A stretch of 64,000 bases of DNA from assembly GCF_013116825.1 (NCBI RefSeq), contig NZ_JABFNS010000002.1, forward strand, positions 101,336 through 165,335. Direction: 5' to 3'. Both the position numbers and the translations under genes were made by a program. The notes under the pieces are model-generated. The model did not search any database. It worked only from the letters and a program-made list of their open reading frames with translations, and was not told where the DNA came from. This document shows, piece by piece, positions 51,604 through 61,168 of this stretch. The stretch's first letter is position 1; each line of letters starts with the position of its first letter. This DNA is from Myxococcus xanthus. Its GTDB lineage: Bacteria > Myxococcota > Myxococcia > Myxococcales > Myxococcaceae.

Positions 51604-51620
51604 GGGATATTGAACGCCTC

Positions 51621-52574
51621 GTGGAGCGTCCACCCTTAGCAAAGCGCCTCAAGCGTTTCCTCCGCTACGTGCTCATCCGTGGCGTCCTGTTGCTCCTTCA
51701 ACCTCTGCCCCTGGGGGTCGCCCGGAGCCTGGGGGCGCGTCTGGGCGCCCTGGCCTACACCCTGGCCGGAGGGGAGCGCCGCAAGGCCCTCAAGTCCCTT
51801 TCCGTGGCCTTCCCGGAAAAGTCGGACGCGGACCGGCAGGCGCTGGCCCGCGACGCGTTCCGCCACCTGGCCGCCGCCGCGCTGGAGGTGGCCTGCACGG
51901 GCGCCCTGGACGAGGCCCTGGAGCGCCTGGTCGCCTGGCCGGACGCCGACCGGCAGGTGCTGGAGACGGCCCTGGCCCGGGGGCGCGGCGTCGTCTTCGT
52001 GTCCGGGCACGTCGGGAACTGGGAGCTGCTCGCCCGCCGCGTGGCGCGCGCCGGATACCCCAGCCAGAGCATCGCCAAGGAGACCACCGACCCCCGGCTG
52101 ACGGAGCTGGTGGGCCAGTTCCGGGCCCGCGGCGGGGTGCGGAGCATCTGGCGCGGCCAGGACGGCGCTGCCCGGGCCATGCTGCGCGCCCTGCGCAACG
52201 GCGAAATCCTGGGCATCCTCATCGACCAGGACACGAAGGTGCAGTCCCTCTTCGTGCCCTTCTTCGGGCAGTTGGCCGCCACCCCGCGCGCCGCCGCGGA
52301 CCTGGCCATCCGCACGGGCGCGGCGGTGGTGACGGGCTTCTGCCACCGCGAAGGGGCGGGGTACCGCCTGTCCATGGAAGAGGTCCCGGTGCCCCAGGAC
52401 ACGGACCGCGAGGCGGCCGCCCTGGCCCTCACCGCCGCCCTGTCCAGCCGAATCGAAGCCGCCATCCGGCGGACGCCGGAGCAGTGGGTGTGGATGCACC
52501 AGCGCTGGAAGACGCGTCCACCGGTGAGCGAGGACGTCCCACTTCCGGAGGCGGCGCCCGCATCCGCCGGGTGA
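51621..52574 (+). CDS. Lysophospholipid/lipid A acyltransferase (LpxL/HtrB family)
   Basis: A 317-residue enzyme of the LPLAT/HtrB family that adds secondary acyl chains to lipid A. After one N-terminal helix (YVLIRGVLLLLQPLPLG) it shows the catalytic H130-V-G-N-W-E135 (HX4E motif), then GILIDQDTKVQSLFVPFFGQLAATPRAAADLA, the second family block, and EQWVWMHQRWKTRP at the end. It sits at the inner membrane face. Directly followed by lptC, lptA and lptB, so it may be part of an LPS assembly operon. The GTG start is weakly supported (no clear ribosome site); a downstream GTG at 51669 is possible. Confidence 0.87.
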   Translation: MERPPLAKRLKRFLRYVLIRGVLLLLQPLPLGVARSLGARLGALAYTLAGGERRKALKSLSVAFPEKSDADRQALARDAFRHLAAAALEVACTGALDEALERLVAWPDADRQVLETALARGRGVVFVSGHVGNWELLARRVARAGYPSQSIAKETTDPRLTELVGQFRARGGVRSIWRGQDGAARAMLRALRNGEILGILIDQDTKVQSLFVPFFGQLAATPRAAADLAIRTGAAVVTGFCHREGAGYRLSMEEVPVPQDTDREAAALALTAALSSRIEAAIRRTPEQWVWMHQRWKTRPPVSEDVPLPEAAPASAG

Positions 52575-52586
52575 TAAGGAAGCCCT

Positions 52587-53138
52587 GTGTCTCGCCTGCT
52601 CTCCGCCAGCCTCGTCATCCTGGTGTTCGCCCCCGGTTGCAAGCCGGGCTCCGGCGGGGGTGCGTCCGGCGGCCAGCCTCCCCCGGAGGTGGTGCTGCAC
52701 GGCGCGCGCCTGGAGTCCTTCGAGGGCGACCGGCTCATCCGCTCCGGCACGGCCCGGCAGGTGTCCTACCAGCGCACCACCGGCGAGGTGTGGGCCACGG
52801 ACGCCACCATCCGGATTCCACCGGGCTCCTCTTCCCAGAAAGCGCCCCCCGGGACGGAGGGCGGCGTGGAGGTGAGCGCCCCGAATATGGAGGGGAGCCT
52901 CGCGTCCAAGCAGGTGGTGGCCTCGGGCGGTGTCATCATCCGCACCGGGAAGGGCATGGAGGCCCGCACTCCCCGGTTGACGTACGACGCCACCACGGAG
53001 CGGGCGCATGGAAACGAGGGCGTGACGGTGAAGGGACCTGACTATCGGCTGAGGGCGGACCGCTTCGAGCTGTTCTTCCCGGACGAGACGTTCAACTTCG
53101 CGGGCTCGGTGGAGTCCGTGCTGGGAGCGCCAGAGTGA
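52587..53138 (+). CDS. lptC: LPS export system protein LptC
   Basis: A 183-residue LptC-like protein. The N-terminal hydrophobic segment (LLSASLVILVFAPGC) anchors it in the inner membrane and could be a lipoprotein signal (APGC). The rest is a beta-jellyroll with the LptC/OstA-like pattern (VVLHGARLESFEGDRLIRSGTARQVSYQRTTGEVWATDATI and LTYDATTERAHGNEGVTVKGPDYRLRADRFELFFPDETFNFAG). It should link the LptB2FG transporter to LptA. GTG start 12 bp after the acyltransferase stop; its end overlaps lptA by 4 bp. Confidence 0.83.
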   Translation: MSRLLSASLVILVFAPGCKPGSGGGASGGQPPPEVVLHGARLESFEGDRLIRSGTARQVSYQRTTGEVWATDATIRIPPGSSSQKAPPGTEGGVEVSAPNMEGSLASKQVVASGGVIIRTGKGMEARTPRLTYDATTERAHGNEGVTVKGPDYRLRADRFELFFPDETFNFAGSVESVLGAPE

Positions 53139-53761
53139 TTGAGTTCCTCGTGATGGCCTTCTTCGTCGCGCAGCCCGCGCCCGCGGTCGCCGCCACCCCC
53201 GCGCAGGGCACGCCTCCCGCCGCCGTGGGGGGGGCTGCCCCCACCGCTGGGACGGGGACCCGCGCCCCGGGCCCCCTGGGCGGCAAGGAGCTGACGGAGC
53301 CCGTTCAAATCAACGGCGACCACGTCACCTTCCAGAAGTCCCAGGCCACCCTCACCGGCAACGTGAAGGTGAAGCACCGCACGCTCGACCTGAAGTGCGA
53401 CCGGATGACGGCCAACTACACCCCTCAACGCGAGGTGACGCGGGTGGTGTGCACCGGCGGGGTGCATGCCGTAGACGGCGACCGCATGGCCAAGGGCGAG
53501 CGCGCCGAATACGACGTGCCCAGCGGCGTGCTGGTGGTGACGGGCTCGCCCGAGGCCCACCAGGGCACCACGCACATGCGCGGGACGAAGGTCCGGCTGA
53601 CGCTGGGCAACGAGCGGCTGGAGGTGGAGAACGCCGTCATCGTCTTCGAATCGCTGCCCTCCAACCCCACCCCGGCCAGGCGCAAGGGGCGGCAGTCAGC
53701 GCCCCGTCCGGCCCCGTCCTCCGGGACGGCCCCCTCCGCCCAGGGAGGCTCGGCTCGATGA
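53135..53761 (+). CDS. lptA: LPS export periplasmic bridge protein LptA
   Basis: A 208-residue OstA-like protein. A short signal segment ([19 protein letters not shown]) and Pro/Ala/Gly-rich spacer precede the OstA beta-jellyroll: [40 protein letters not shown], then [35 protein letters not shown]. These match LptA, which carries LPS across the periplasm from LptC to LptD. The C-terminus is a Pro/Ser-rich tail (residues about 180-208), longer than usual. Start and stop overlap lptC and lptB by 4 bp each, a tightly coupled operon. Confidence 0.86.
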   Translation: MIEFLVMAFFVAQPAPAVAATPAQGTPPAAVGGAAPTAGTGTRAPGPLGGKELTEPVQINGDHVTFQKSQATLTGNVKVKHRTLDLKCDRMTANYTPQREVTRVVCTGGVHAVDGDRMAKGERAEYDVPSGVLVVTGSPEAHQGTTHMRGTKVRLTLGNERLEVENAVIVFESLPSNPTPARRKGRQSAPRPAPSSGTAPSAQGGSAR

Positions 53762-54501
53762 GCGCGAGGCTGATCGCCGAGGGCCTGGAGAAGAGTTTCC
53801 GCGGCCGCAAGAAGGTGGTGGCCGGCGTGTCCTTCAGCGTGGCCCCCGGGGAAGTGGTGGGCCTGCTGGGGCCCAACGGCGCGGGGAAGACGACCAGCTT
53901 CAACATGGTGGTGGGGTTGGTGTCTCCGGATGCGGGACGCGTGCGCATTGGCGACGAGGACCTCACGCACCTGCCCATGCACCGCCGCGCTCGCCGGGGC
54001 GTGGGCTACCTGCCCCAGGAAGCCTCCGTCTTCCGCAAGCTCACGGTGCGCGACAACTTCCTGGCCGTGCTGGAGCTCCAGAAGGACCTGGACGCCAAGG
54101 CCCGCGAGCAGCGCGCCGACACCCTCCTGGACGAGTTCGGCCTCACCCACGTCGGGGAGTCCCTGGGGGGAGACCTTTCGGGCGGTGAGCGCCGGCGCGC
54201 CGAGATTGCCCGCAGCCTCATCCCCCAGCCCCGCTTCATCCTCTTCGACGAGCCCTTCGCCGGCGTGGACCCCATCAACGTGGGCGACCTCCAGCGGCAG
54301 ATCTTCCTCCTCCGCGAACGCGGGCTGGGTGTCCTCATCACCGACCACAACGTCCAGGACACCCTGGGTATCTGTGATCGTGCGTACATCATCGCACAGG
54401 GGCAAATCCTGGAAGAGGGCACCCCGGCGGAGATCGCCGCGTCCCCCAAGGCCCGCGCCGTCTACCTGGGGGAACGGTTCCGCCTCCAACAAGCGCTCTG
54501 A
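53758..54501 (+). CDS. lptB: LPS export ABC transporter ATPase LptB
   Basis: A 247-residue ABC ATPase. Walker [10 protein letters not shown] (residues 38-46), Q-loop (YLPQEAS), signature [15 protein letters not shown], Walker [14 protein letters not shown] and the H-loop ITDHN are all intact and typical of LptB. As a dimer it powers LptFG to extract LPS from the inner membrane. The ATG at 53758 overlaps the lptA stop (ATGA); the longer open frame only covers lptA. LptF and LptG are not in the window. It ends 248 bp before rpoN, keeping the classic lptB-rpoN linkage. Confidence 0.95.
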   Translation: MSARLIAEGLEKSFRGRKKVVAGVSFSVAPGEVVGLLGPNGAGKTTSFNMVVGLVSPDAGRVRIGDEDLTHLPMHRRARRGVGYLPQEASVFRKLTVRDNFLAVLELQKDLDAKAREQRADTLLDEFGLTHVGESLGGDLSGGERRRAEIARSLIPQPRFILFDEPFAGVDPINVGDLQRQIFLLRERGLGVLITDHNVQDTLGICDRAYIIAQGQILEEGTPAEIAASPKARAVYLGERFRLQQAL

Positions 54502-54749
54502 GCACGGCTGGCCACCTGTCAGAGGAGTGCTTAGAATGGGTTGGCCCCGCTTTTGCGTCGACCTGTCAACGTGCATGTGACACACTGAGTGGTCTTAAGC
54601 CCCTGGATTCCTTGTGGAATTCTGAGCATGCAAGCAAGGGACCCGCGTTTCGGGGCTAGACGAAGTCAGGGCTCCTTGTTACGTTGGCACGGTCTTTGAT
54701 GGTGGTCCTCTGTCTAGAGGGACCGAATCAACCCGGGAGACCCCGTCTC
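54502..54749 (+). promoter_or_regulatory. rpoN upstream region with near-consensus sigma-54 element
   Basis: 248 bp between lptB and rpoN. A sequence TGGCACGGTCTTTGAT at 54685-54700 matches the -24/-12 sigma-54 consensus (TGGCACG-N4-TTGCW) except that -12 reads GA instead of GC; it is 50 bp before the ATG. A weaker inverted repeat (GGATTCC/GGAATTC) lies at about 54608-54625. A GGGAGA ribosome site precedes the ATG. Regulation of rpoN by its own product is possible but not proven. Confidence 0.5.
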
Positions 54750-56267
<1,518 letters not shown>

Positions 56268-56301
56268 AGTCACGGCTGTTCTGGAGTCACGGCTGTTCGG
56301 G
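56268..56301. repeat. 17-nt tandem repeat after rpoN
   Basis: AGTCACGGCTGTTC occurs at 56268-56281 and again at 56285-56298, giving two 17-nt units that differ at one position. It starts directly after the rpoN stop codon and runs into the terminator hairpin, suggesting a recent slip duplication. Confidence 0.6.
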
Positions 56302-56327
56302 CGCGCCGCTTGTCGACGGCGCGCCCG
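56298..56327 (+). terminator. rpoN terminator hairpin
   Basis: CGGGCGCGCCG (56298-56308) pairs perfectly with CGGCGCGCCCG (56317-56327), an 11-bp GC stem with an 8-nt loop, 30 bp after the rpoN stop. It is one of the most stable hairpins in the window, without a T-run. Confidence 0.7.
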
Positions 56328-56348
56328 GGTGGGCAGAGTGGGCGCTCC

Positions 56349-56999
56349 ATGAGCGCCACCCTCCCTCCCGGCTCCGCCGTGCACCGGCGTGACTGCGTCC
56401 CCCTCGTCGTTCCGCCCGTCACGCTCGAAGGGCACGACGTCCGCCTGGAGCCGCTGCGCATGGCGCATGCGCCGGCCCTGGCCGCGCTGTGCGAGGACGA
56501 CATCTTCACCTGGTTCTCGAGCGTGCTGCGGACCGAAGCGGACGTCGCGGCCTTCATCGACAGCGCCTGCCAGGCGGCCGAGCGAGGGAGCGAGCGCCCC
56601 TTCGTCATCATCGAGCGGCGGACGGGCGCGCCGGTGGGCACCACGCGCTTCCTCGAAATCCAGCGCGACCACCGGACGCTGGAGATTGGCTACACGTGGC
56701 TGGGCCGCCGCGTGTGGCGCACGCGCATCAACACGGAGTGCAAGTACCTGCTGCTGCGGCACGCCTTCGAGTCGCTCGGCGTCATGCGGGTGCAGTTCAA
56801 GACGGACCAGCACAACGCGCGTTCGCGGGTGGCCATCGAGCGGCTGGGCGCTCGCTTCGAGGGGGTGCTGCGCCACCACAAGCTGGTGCGCGGCGGTGTG
56901 GTGCGTGACAGCGCGTACTACAGCGTCGTCGACACGGAGTGGCCGGAAGTGAAGGTTCGGTTGGAAGGGCTGCTCGCGGACGGCGGGGTGCGGGTATAG
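56349..56999 (+). CDS. GNAT family N-acetyltransferase (RimJ-like)
   Basis: A 216-residue protein of the RimJ/RimL branch of GNAT acetyltransferases. VTLEGHDVRLEPLRMAHAPAL begins the fold, then PVGTTRFLEIQRDHRTLEIGYTWLGRRVWRTRINTECKYLLLRHAFESLGVMRVQFKTDQHNARSRVAIERLGARFEGVLRHH includes the pyrophosphate-binding region and the NxxS-x-x-x-I-E-x-LG family motif. It transfers acetyl from acetyl-CoA to an unidentified amine, a protein N-terminus or a small molecule. It starts 21 bp after the rpoN terminator. ATG 56349 is used rather than the upstream 56310. Confidence 0.88.
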   Translation: MSATLPPGSAVHRRDCVPLVVPPVTLEGHDVRLEPLRMAHAPALAALCEDDIFTWFSSVLRTEADVAAFIDSACQAAERGSERPFVIIERRTGAPVGTTRFLEIQRDHRTLEIGYTWLGRRVWRTRINTECKYLLLRHAFESLGVMRVQFKTDQHNARSRVAIERLGARFEGVLRHHKLVRGGVVRDSAYYSVVDTEWPEVKVRLEGLLADGGVRV

Positions 57000-57012
57000 G
57001 GTGCGGCGCCGC

Positions 57013-57798
57013 ATGAATCCCATTCTTCGTCGCAACCTTCTTCGCATCCCGGCGGGGGCCTTCGTCGCGGTGGGCCTGTTGTCGGGTTGTGGCAGCAGCC
57101 TCACTTCGGAAGCCGTGGACCTGGCGGGACTCTCTGACCGGACGCTGACGTTGTCCCAGTCGGACGTGGACATCTTCGAGGGCGTGGACGAGCCGGGCGC
57201 CCACCGCGTCACCGTCACCTTCTCGCAAGCGGTGGAAGGGGACCGGTGCACCGAGCTTCGCGAGGGCGTCACGGCCACCTTCAACGGCCAGCCCATGGCA
57301 CTGGAGCGGGGCGGGGTGGACGGCACCGCGGGCCGCGACGTGTGCGTGCCCACGCGGGCCTACTACGACTTCGACCCCAACGTCTGGGTGCGGGAGCCCA
57401 TGGAGGACGCCCGCATCGTCCTCCAGGACGGGACGCACACCATCACCCTGGTGATGAAGAACGGGAAGGCCAAGCGCCTCTTCTCCTTCCAGGGCCCCGG
57501 CGCCGAGGACCGGCTCACGCGCGGCCAGGAGTATTCGTTCCGGTGGCTGCCCGAGGGCGAGGTCCCCAGCCGCGCCGCGGCCACCCTGCTGCGCGAGGGA
57601 GGGAGCGCCACGGCCACCATCCCCACGGAGCAGGAAGAGGCGGTCGTCCGCTTCACCCTGTTGCCGACGACGCCTGTCGCCGCCCACCTGCTCACGCTGA
57701 GCGCGACCGCGCCCGGCGAGGTGCTGGAGTGCACGGGCGTCGCCACGTGCGAGGCGACGGTGTTCCACTCCGAGGAGCGGGTCGTCAACGTGCAGTGA
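57013..57798 (+). CDS. Putative lipoprotein, possibly truncated by an in-frame stop
   Basis: A 261-residue protein with an N-terminal lipoprotein signal (FVAVGLLSGCGSS, lipobox LSGC). The mature part looks all-beta with VTVTFSQAVEGDRCTELREGVTATFNGQPM and ITLVMKNGKAKRLFSFQGPGAEDRL; two or more Cys could form a disulfide. Family not recognised. After the TGA at 57796-57798 the same frame stays open for 30 codons to TGA 57889-57891; 28 of those 30 codons end in G or C and the translation is protein-like, hinting at a premature stop or sequencing error. The start could also be GTG 57001. Confidence 0.65.
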   Translation: MNPILRRNLLRIPAGAFVAVGLLSGCGSSLTSEAVDLAGLSDRTLTLSQSDVDIFEGVDEPGAHRVTVTFSQAVEGDRCTELREGVTATFNGQPMALERGGVDGTAGRDVCVPTRAYYDFDPNVWVREPMEDARIVLQDGTHTITLVMKNGKAKRLFSFQGPGAEDRLTRGQEYSFRWLPEGEVPSRAAATLLREGGSATATIPTEQEEAVVRFTLLPTTPVAAHLLTLSATAPGEVLECTGVATCEATVFHSEERVVNVQ

Positions 57799-58102
57799 GG
57801 GGCTGGGGCGCTCATCAACACCAGCTCCAATGCGTCCCGCTACGTCAACGCGGAGGTGCTGGGCGTGACGGGCGGGCGGCTGCTCGCGTGAGCTGACGCG
57901 GCGCGTGATGTCACCGGACGCGTCCTGGCATGGTTCCAAACAGGGGCCATTGCCAGTGACGCGAGGTGCAGGCGGGATGTCCTGCCTCGGACGGGTGGTG
58001 TGTCCGGGAACAGGCAACCTGGTGGGGTGGGTTGCTTTCCAGGGCTGGGAAAGTTTCAGATCCGTCACGGAGCTCACCTCTCACCCTAGGAGGCAGCCAC
58101 GC
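57799..58102. promoter_or_regulatory. hpf upstream region
   Basis: 304 bp. The first 93 bp continue the reading frame of the preceding lipoprotein gene (see findings). The rest is leader for hpf: a small hairpin CTTTCC (58035-58040)/GGAAAG (58048-58053), then an exposed TAGGAGG ribosome site near 58087-58093. No clear sigma-70 or sigma-54 consensus was found. Confidence 0.35.
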
Positions 58103-58771
58103 ATGCAGTTCAACATCACCTTCCGTCAGTTCGGAGCGTCCGATTCCCTCAAGGAGTACGCACGCGAGAAGGTCGAAAGGGTGAACCGGTTGCTGGACCG
58201 AGCCGGCGAGGCCCATGTGGTTCTGTCGTTGGAACGCCACCTCCACCATGCGGACATCACCATCCACTCCGGCGCGTGGGTCCTTCGGGGCCGCGACAAG
58301 AGCGATGACATGTACGCGTCCATCGACCTGGCGATGGACAAGATCGAGCGCCAGCTGCGGCGCTACCGTGACAAGCTGAAGTCGCACCATGGCCGTGAGC
58401 GCGTCCACCACCGGCATGATTTGGTGGAGCAGCTCCGGGTCCGCCACGCCGTGTTCGAGCTCCCGGACGTGGAAACGCTGACGTCGCTGGCCGAAGCCTC
58501 CGCGAGTGAAGATGCGCCGAAACCCGCCGCCGTCGTGCCCGCGCAGCCCGCGGCCTCGTCGCAGGCGGCGCGCGAGGTGCGTGCCACCCACCTCACCGTC
58601 AAGCCGCTCACCGTGGATGATGCGGTGATGCAGATGAACCTGATGGACAACGACTTCTACGTCTTCCACAACGTGGCGTCGGAGTCGCTGTGCATCGTCT
58701 ACCGGCGCAAGGATGGCCAGTACGGCCTCATCGAGCCGCACGCCCCGGCGATCGCCGCCACGGGGACCTGA
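58103..58771 (+). CDS. hpf: Ribosome hibernation promoting factor, long form
   Basis: A 222-residue HPF. The N-terminal S30AE domain (MQFNITFRQFGASDSLKEYAREKVERVNRLLDRAGEAHVVLSLERHLHHADITIHSGAWVLRGRDKSDDMYASIDLAMDKIERQLRRYRDKLK) binds the 30S decoding region. A Ala/Ser-rich linker leads to the C-terminal dimerisation domain (TVDDAVMQMNLMDNDFYVFHNVASESLCIVYRRKDGQYGLIEP), which makes it the long type that forms 100S ribosome pairs. ATG 58103 has TAGGAGG about 9 bases upstream. The rpoN-hpf-ptsN order is standard in proteobacteria. It silences ribosomes in stationary phase. Confidence 0.96.
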   Translation: MQFNITFRQFGASDSLKEYAREKVERVNRLLDRAGEAHVVLSLERHLHHADITIHSGAWVLRGRDKSDDMYASIDLAMDKIERQLRRYRDKLKSHHGRERVHHRHDLVEQLRVRHAVFELPDVETLTSLAEASASEDAPKPAAVVPAQPAASSQAAREVRATHLTVKPLTVDDAVMQMNLMDNDFYVFHNVASESLCIVYRRKDGQYGLIEPHAPAIAATGT

Positions 58772-59184
58772 GCCGTCGCTGACCGCTGACCTTCCGCGCG
58801 CCGTCACCCGGTGAAGTGGGGTGACGGCGTGTGACGCTGATTCGAATGCCTCCGCGTGCAGGAGGGCGTCGGGGCGGGTGCCCGTGGGGCCCCGCGCCCA
58901 CGTCCCGCCGCGGGGCGGTCCACCAGGCCGCTCCCGAAGAGGGCCTGGACGCGGGTGGGGGCCACCCCGGCGAGCATGCGCCGGTCGCCCTCGACGCGAT
59001 GTCGATGACAGTCGACAGGAACAGACGCTTCATGGGAAGTCCCTACCGCCCGTGGGACGGGTTTCCCTTTCGCGTCATGATGCGCATTGAGCGCGGCGAG
59101 CGCGCGTCCAGACAGGCCACCCTTGCGCTAAAGAGGGGTGAAGAGTAATTGCCGCCAACCAGGAGCGCCAGCGCGGGAGCGTCA
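58772..59184. other. Intergenic region hpf-ptsN with terminator
   Basis: 413 bp. Contains a perfect terminator-like hairpin (58799-58829). Short open frames occur on both strands (about 58831-59148 plus, 58728-59033 minus), but their translations are Arg/Pro/Gly-rich without recognisable features, so I do not call them genes. In many proteobacteria hprK lies here; there is no room for it in this window. Confidence 0.5.
58799..58829 (+). terminator. hpf terminator hairpin
   Basis: CGCCGTCACCC (58799-58809) pairs perfectly with GGGTGACGGCG (58819-58829), an 11-bp stem with a 9-nt loop, 27 bp past the hpf stop codon. Confidence 0.7.
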
Positions 59185-59646
59185 GTGAGAATCGCCGAGT
59201 TCCTCAGCCCCCAAGCCGTCATCGCCGACATGCAGTCGCGGACGAAGCCTGAAGTCCTGCGAGAACTGAGTGCCACGCTGGTGCGCGCCCATCCGCTGCT
59301 GACCGCGGACCGGCTGGTGGAGGTGCTGCGCGAGCGCGAGAAGCTTGGCAGCACGGGCATCGGCGAGGGTGTGGCCATCCCCCACGGCAAGCTGCCGGGC
59401 ATGGGGCAGCTCCAGGCCGCCTTCGGCGTGTCGCGCGCGGGCGTGGACTTCGAGGCCATTGACGGCAAGCCCACCCACCTGTTCTTCGCCCTGGTGGCGC
59501 CGGAGAACAGCGCGGGGGTCCACCTCAAGGCCCTGGCCCGCATCTCCCGTCTCTTCAAGAACCCGCGTTTCCGGGCCGCCATCCTCGAGGCGCCCACGGC
59601 CGCGGACATCCACGCGCTCATCGTCCAGGAAGACGCACGGCCTTGA
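59185..59646 (+). CDS. ptsN: Nitrogen-type phosphotransferase protein EIIA(Ntr)
   Basis: A 153-residue PTS EIIA of the fructose/Ntr type. RIAEFLSPQAVIADMQSRTKPEVLRELSATL starts the fold. The phosphorylated His is H67 in GVAIPHGKLPG, followed by FGVSRAGVDFEAIDGKPTHLFFALVAPENSAGVHLKALARISRLF. EIIA(Ntr) takes phosphate from NPr and acts as a regulator, without a transported sugar. GTG 59185 is preferred, since GGGAG lies 5 bases upstream; a TTG 12 codons earlier is less likely. Its place near rpoN and hpf is typical. No NPr (ptsO) gene is in view. Confidence 0.93.
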   Translation: MRIAEFLSPQAVIADMQSRTKPEVLRELSATLVRAHPLLTADRLVEVLREREKLGSTGIGEGVAIPHGKLPGMGQLQAAFGVSRAGVDFEAIDGKPTHLFFALVAPENSAGVHLKALARISRLFKNPRFRAAILEAPTAADIHALIVQEDARP

Positions 59647-59679
59647 GTGGGCGTGCGGTCCGGGGGGAACATCCGCACC

Positions 59680-60525
59680 ATGGACGTCGTCCTGAGACCC
59701 ATCAGCGACCGCTTCTTCCACGAACACCTGCTGCCCTTCTTCGAGCGGGCCATGGGGGATGCCCCCGGCGCGCTGGAGTCCCTGCAGGAGCAGCTGGGGG
59801 ACGGTCAGGCGCGCATGCTCTGCGAGCGGATGCTCTCCACGGCGCTGCCCGGCGGCGTGGGCTCCGTGGACGCGGACCCCTGGGCGGACCTGGTGGACCG
59901 GCTCGTCTTCCTGCACTGGACAGAAGGCCCCGCGGGCTGGGAGGTCGGTGCGGCGGAGGCGGGCTACGCGGACGGCTGGGACGAGGCCCTGCACCTGGCG
60001 CTGATGGTGGAGGAGGCGGACTATCCCTACTGGGACGCGCGGGGCTCGCGCGACGTCAGGGACCGCTTCCGCTTCCGGCCGCGTGAGGACGTGGGCCTGG
60101 CCTCGCTGCTGGCTGGCCTGTGGGAGCCCTTCCCGGAGTTCCCGCCGGACCAGGTGTTCACCACCCAGGGCCGGGGCGAGTACTCCCCCGGGGCGCGCTA
60201 CGCCTTCGCGGACTGGGCCTGGCGCCCGGCGAAGAAGGTGGCGCACTGGCAGGTGAACCTGCCGCGCAAGCTGGAGCGGCTCCTGACCCGCGAGCAGGCG
60301 CGGATGAAGCTGCCGTCGCTGCCGGAGAAGGAGGAGGTGCTGGCGTACTGGCTGGGCAAGCAGCCGCAGCCGCCGCCGCTCACGGTGGCCTTCTCCGGCC
60401 TGGGGCCCCGCGCGGCCAACTGGATTCGCGAGCTGGGCGCGCTCACCGCGCACCTTCGCGGCGCGGCGCTGGCGAAGCAGGGGCTGGCGGCGCTGGTGAC
60501 GAAGGGCTCCGGCGTCCGAATCTAG
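59680..60525 (+). CDS. Conserved-looking hypothetical protein
   Basis: A 281-residue soluble protein I do not recognise. No signal peptide or TM segments. It is rich in Trp and acidic residues in the first half ([25 protein letters not shown] and [25 protein letters not shown]), with a basic central region ([31 protein letters not shown]). It starts 33 bp after ptsN and is probably cotranscribed. It ends tail to tail with dtd, the two stop codons sharing CTAG at 60522-60525. Confidence 0.7.
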   Translation: MDVVLRPISDRFFHEHLLPFFERAMGDAPGALESLQEQLGDGQARMLCERMLSTALPGGVGSVDADPWADLVDRLVFLHWTEGPAGWEVGAAEAGYADGWDEALHLALMVEEADYPYWDARGSRDVRDRFRFRPREDVGLASLLAGLWEPFPEFPPDQVFTTQGRGEYSPGARYAFADWAWRPAKKVAHWQVNLPRKLERLLTREQARMKLPSLPEKEEVLAYWLGKQPQPPPLTVAFSGLGPRAANWIRELGALTAHLRGAALAKQGLAALVTKGSGVRI

Positions 60526-60983
60526 CCTTTGGGCGCGGCCGGCCCGGGGCTCTCCAGCAGCAGCGTGACGGGGCCGTCGTTGACGAGCGCCACCTTCATG
60601 TCCGCGGCGAAGATGCCGGTGCCCACGCTCAGGCCGCGCTGGCGCAGCAGCTCACAGGTGCGCTCATAGAGGGCCTTGGCGCTCACGGGCTCCATCGCGT
60701 CGATGAAGCTGGGCCTGCGCCCCTTGCGCGCGTCGCCGTAGAGCGTGAACTGGCTGACGACGATGAGCTGCCGGGACGTCTCCTCCAGCGACAGGTTCAT
60801 CTTCCCCGCGGCGTCCTCGAAGATGCGCAGCGTGGCCAGCTTCTCCACCATCCACGCCACGTCCGCCTCCGCGTCGCCCTTGCCCACGCCCAGCAGCACC
60901 AGCAGGCCCGGGCCGATGTCGCTCACGCGCTGGCCCTCCACCGTCACTGACGCCTCCAGCACGCGCTGCACCACCGCTCTCAT
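60522..60983 (-). CDS. dtd: D-aminoacyl-tRNA deacylase
   Basis: A 153-residue DTD. It frees tRNA from D-amino acids and from glycine mischarged on tRNAAla. [33 protein letters not shown] opens the fold. The two signature motifs are [17 protein letters not shown] (SQFTLYGD) and the C-terminal [13 protein letters not shown] (NxGPV/T), together with the cross-subunit Gly-cisPro-type loop. Full length. ATG 60983 has GAGGTGAC upstream; upstream residues to 61034 are unlikely. A single-gene unit, convergent with 59680-60525. Confidence 0.95.
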   Translation of the reverse strand: MRAVVQRVLEASVTVEGQRVSDIGPGLLVLLGVGKGDAEADVAWMVEKLATLRIFEDAAGKMNLSLEETSRQLIVVSQFTLYGDARKGRRPSFIDAMEPVSAKALYERTCELLRQRGLSVGTGIFAADMKVALVNDGPVTLLLESPGPAAPKG

Positions 60984-61113
60984 CGAAGTCACCTCGTGGA
61001 CAAGCGTGTCTGACCGGGGGCTCGCGTCAGTCACGCCGTTACAGTTGGAATGTCAGGTTTCTGCCTGCTGGAAGAGCGAGCGCCCAGACGTGGACTCACG
61101 CAGCCACTCACCC

Positions 61114-61143
61114 TTGCCCGTCTTTTGCCCCGTTCCGCATAAT
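61114..61143 (+). promoter_or_regulatory. Sigma-70-like promoter of dacB
   Basis: TTGCCC at 61114-61119 (-35-like) and CATAAT at 61138-61143 (-10, 5 of 6 matches) with an 18-bp spacer. The predicted transcription start near 61150 lies downstream of ATG 61142, which supports GTG 61169 as the dacB start. Confidence 0.5.
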
Positions 61144-61168
61144 GGCACCTGACTTCCCCGGAGAGAGT

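Noticed and set aside
58728..59148. Small ORFs on both strands between hpf and ptsN
   Set aside because: Low-complexity Arg/Pro/Gly translations overlapping a terminator hairpin, with no consistent ribosome site or motif.
61142..61168. ATG 61142 as dacB start
   Set aside because: A CATAAT -10 element overlaps this codon, and the signal peptide is canonical only from GTG 61169; kept as an alternative.
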